Both the position numbers and the translations under genes were made by a program. Under the pieces are notes generated by a model. It was not told where the DNA came from. It did not search any database and saw only the letters and a list, made by a program, of their open reading frames with translations. From assembly GCF_000218875.1 (NCBI RefSeq), contig NC_015709.1, positions 1,240,001 to 1,304,000 on the forward strand: a DNA stretch of 64,000 bases, given 5' to 3'. Shown one piece after another: positions 63,016-64,000 of the stretch (positions are counted from its first letter, which is position 1; every line of letters starts with the position of its first letter). This DNA comes from Zymomonas mobilis subsp. pomaceae ATCC 29192 (GTDB lineage: Bacteria; Pseudomonadota; Alphaproteobacteria; Sphingomonadales; Sphingomonadaceae).

Positions 63016-64000
63016 TTAGGCTTCTAGCAACAATTGCTCTCTTTCCGCCTGAACAACCACATCGGCAGCGCGTAAGGCTGCCAAGATTCGCATTAAATGC
63101 TGAAGATCTCTTACTTCAAGGGTAACATTAAACGTGTGAAAATTCTCATCACGATCTGCCAGCACCAGATTAATAATATTGGCCTTATGGGCACCGAAAA
63201 TAGTGGCCATAACGCCCAAGGCACCCGCTTCATTCTTGACAACAACACGCAGACGAACAGTTGCGCCCTCGGCTTTATCACCCCACCGTAAATCTACCCA
63301 GTCATAAGGATCAGTTTCTGCCAAATGGGGACAATCAATAACATGCACTTCAATAGAAGCATGGGGACGTCTTAACCCTACAATGCGATCACCCGGTACC
63401 GGATGACAACAAGTAGCTAATTCATAGGCAGCACCAGGAGTCAGACCTCGAATAGAGATCGCTTGATTCATTAAACGCGGTAACGGCTCGCTGGCATCAT
63501 GTAAGGCCATACCCGGCATTAAAGCTTCGATAACCGCATCATCTGTTATGTTGCGAAGGGCGATAGCCTCAAACAAATCATCGGCTTCTTTTAGGCCTAA
63601 ACGCGGTAACGCCGCCTCTAGTGCATTCTCTGATAAAGGCGCTGGCAAGCGTTTAATAATCGTTTCGTAAAGCTGCCGACCCAGGGTTAAGGTATCGCTC
63701 CGCTCTTTATTCCGCACATAACGACGAATAGCCGCCCGTGCTTTACCCGTGGTAATGAAATTGAGCCATGAAATCTGCGGTATCTGAGCTGCCGAGCGCA
63801 GAATATCTACCTGATCACCATTTTCAATTCGGGTACCCAAAGGCACCACACGACCATTAATTTTTGCCCCGACGGTCTGATTACCTAAATCCGTATGCAC
63901 GGCATAGGCAAAATCCACCGGCGTTGCCCCTTGCGGCAACTGAATAAGTTCTCCTGTGGGCGTAAAAGCAAAGATACGGTCTTTGTACATTGCCATCTTG
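63016..64000 (-). CDS. rsh: Bifunctional (p)ppGpp synthetase/hydrolase, C-terminal part
   Basis: The window contains the last 328 codons of a RelA/SpoT homologue; the catalytic N-terminal domains lie beyond base 64000. The visible part has the TGS domain (FAFTPTGELIQLPQGATPVDF), the alpha-helical and zinc-finger-like segment with CCHPVPGDRIVG, and the C-terminal ACT domain (VVKNEAGALGVMATIFGAHKANI). An internal ATG at 63996 is not a real start: the frame runs on past the edge. Single Rsh enzymes are usual in alphaproteobacteria. Confidence 0.93.
   Translation of the reverse strand, partial: KMAMYKDRIFAFTPTGELIQLPQGATPVDFAYAVHTDLGNQTVGAKINGRVVPLGTRIENGDQVDILRSAAQIPQISWLNFITTGKARAAIRRYVRNKERSDTLTLGRQLYETIIKRLPAPLSENALEAALPRLGLKEADDLFEAIALRNITDDAVIEALMPGMALHDASEPLPRLMNQAISIRGLTPGAAYELATCCHPVPGDRIVGLRRPHASIEVHVIDCPHLAETDPYDWVDLRWGDKAEGATVRLRVVVKNEAGALGVMATIFGAHKANIINLVLADRDENFHTFNVTLEVRDLQHLMRILAALRAADVVVQAEREQLLLEA

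Overview
The window looks like a chromosomal segment of a Sphingomonadales alphaproteobacterium, and the gene content fits Zymomonas mobilis best. The clues are moderate GC in genes with very AT-rich spacers, a compact chemotaxis operon, a full PAPS-type sulfate assimilation cluster, an OprB porin, Sel1-repeat proteins and a miaB-phoH-ybeY-corC block. The organism name is an inference from memory of the family. No database was searched.

Layout. Bases 1-7.7 kb hold housekeeping and orphan genes: the tail of an unseen gene, a fructosamine kinase, tRNA-Cys, a YbaK-type deacylase, a HerA-like ATPase, a parS-like palindrome at 3616-3631, a Tat-type phosphoesterase, rarA, and a PH/SHOCT protein. 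At 7.7-13.9 kb, glmS is followed by an AT-rich surface-glycan locus: a WavE-like protein, a GDPD-like protein, a HAD hydrolase, a tandem nucleotidyltransferase fusion and a third, degenerate nucleotidyltransferase. At 14.2-23.1 kb lies a cluster that reads as organosulfonate metabolism: TauE sulfite exporter, racemase, CuyA-like cysteate sulfo-lyase, TonB receptor, Fe-type alcohol dehydrogenase, Ldh2/ComC-type dehydrogenase and an MFS transporter, with a decayed IS6-type remnant inside it. An oleate hydratase and a YgjP-type peptidase follow.

Bases 26-35 kb carry cysJIH and cysGDNC. Sulfate is activated to APS (CysDN), phosphorylated to PAPS (CysC), reduced to sulfite (CysH) and then to sulfide (CysJI, whose siroheme is made by CysG). 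Directly downstream are an unknown DUF6615-like gene and an unusual protein joining a sulfotransferase-like domain, an 8 x 28-residue coiled coil and TPRs. It could use PAPS made by the neighbouring enzymes.

Bases 38-50.5 kb are mixed: an aldehyde dehydrogenase, a divergent metal exporter/repressor pair (DmeF/DmeR type) with a visible operator, an OprB porin, two exported Sel1-repeat proteins (one with a recent 432-bp-spaced internal duplication), an orphan P2 FII-like phage tail tube protein, glutaredoxin 2 and a sorbosone dehydrogenase-like enzyme. Bases 50.5-54.6 kb hold corC, ybeY, phoH and miaB. Bases 54.7-62.5 kb hold one chemotaxis operon (mcp, STAS, cheA, R, B, D, Y, W), and the window ends inside a Rel/SpoT gene.

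The strongest leads for something undescribed are the organosulfonate module, the sulfotransferase-coiled-coil-TPR protein behind cysDNC, the triple nucleotidyltransferase glycan locus, the orphan tail tube protein and the isolated parS site.
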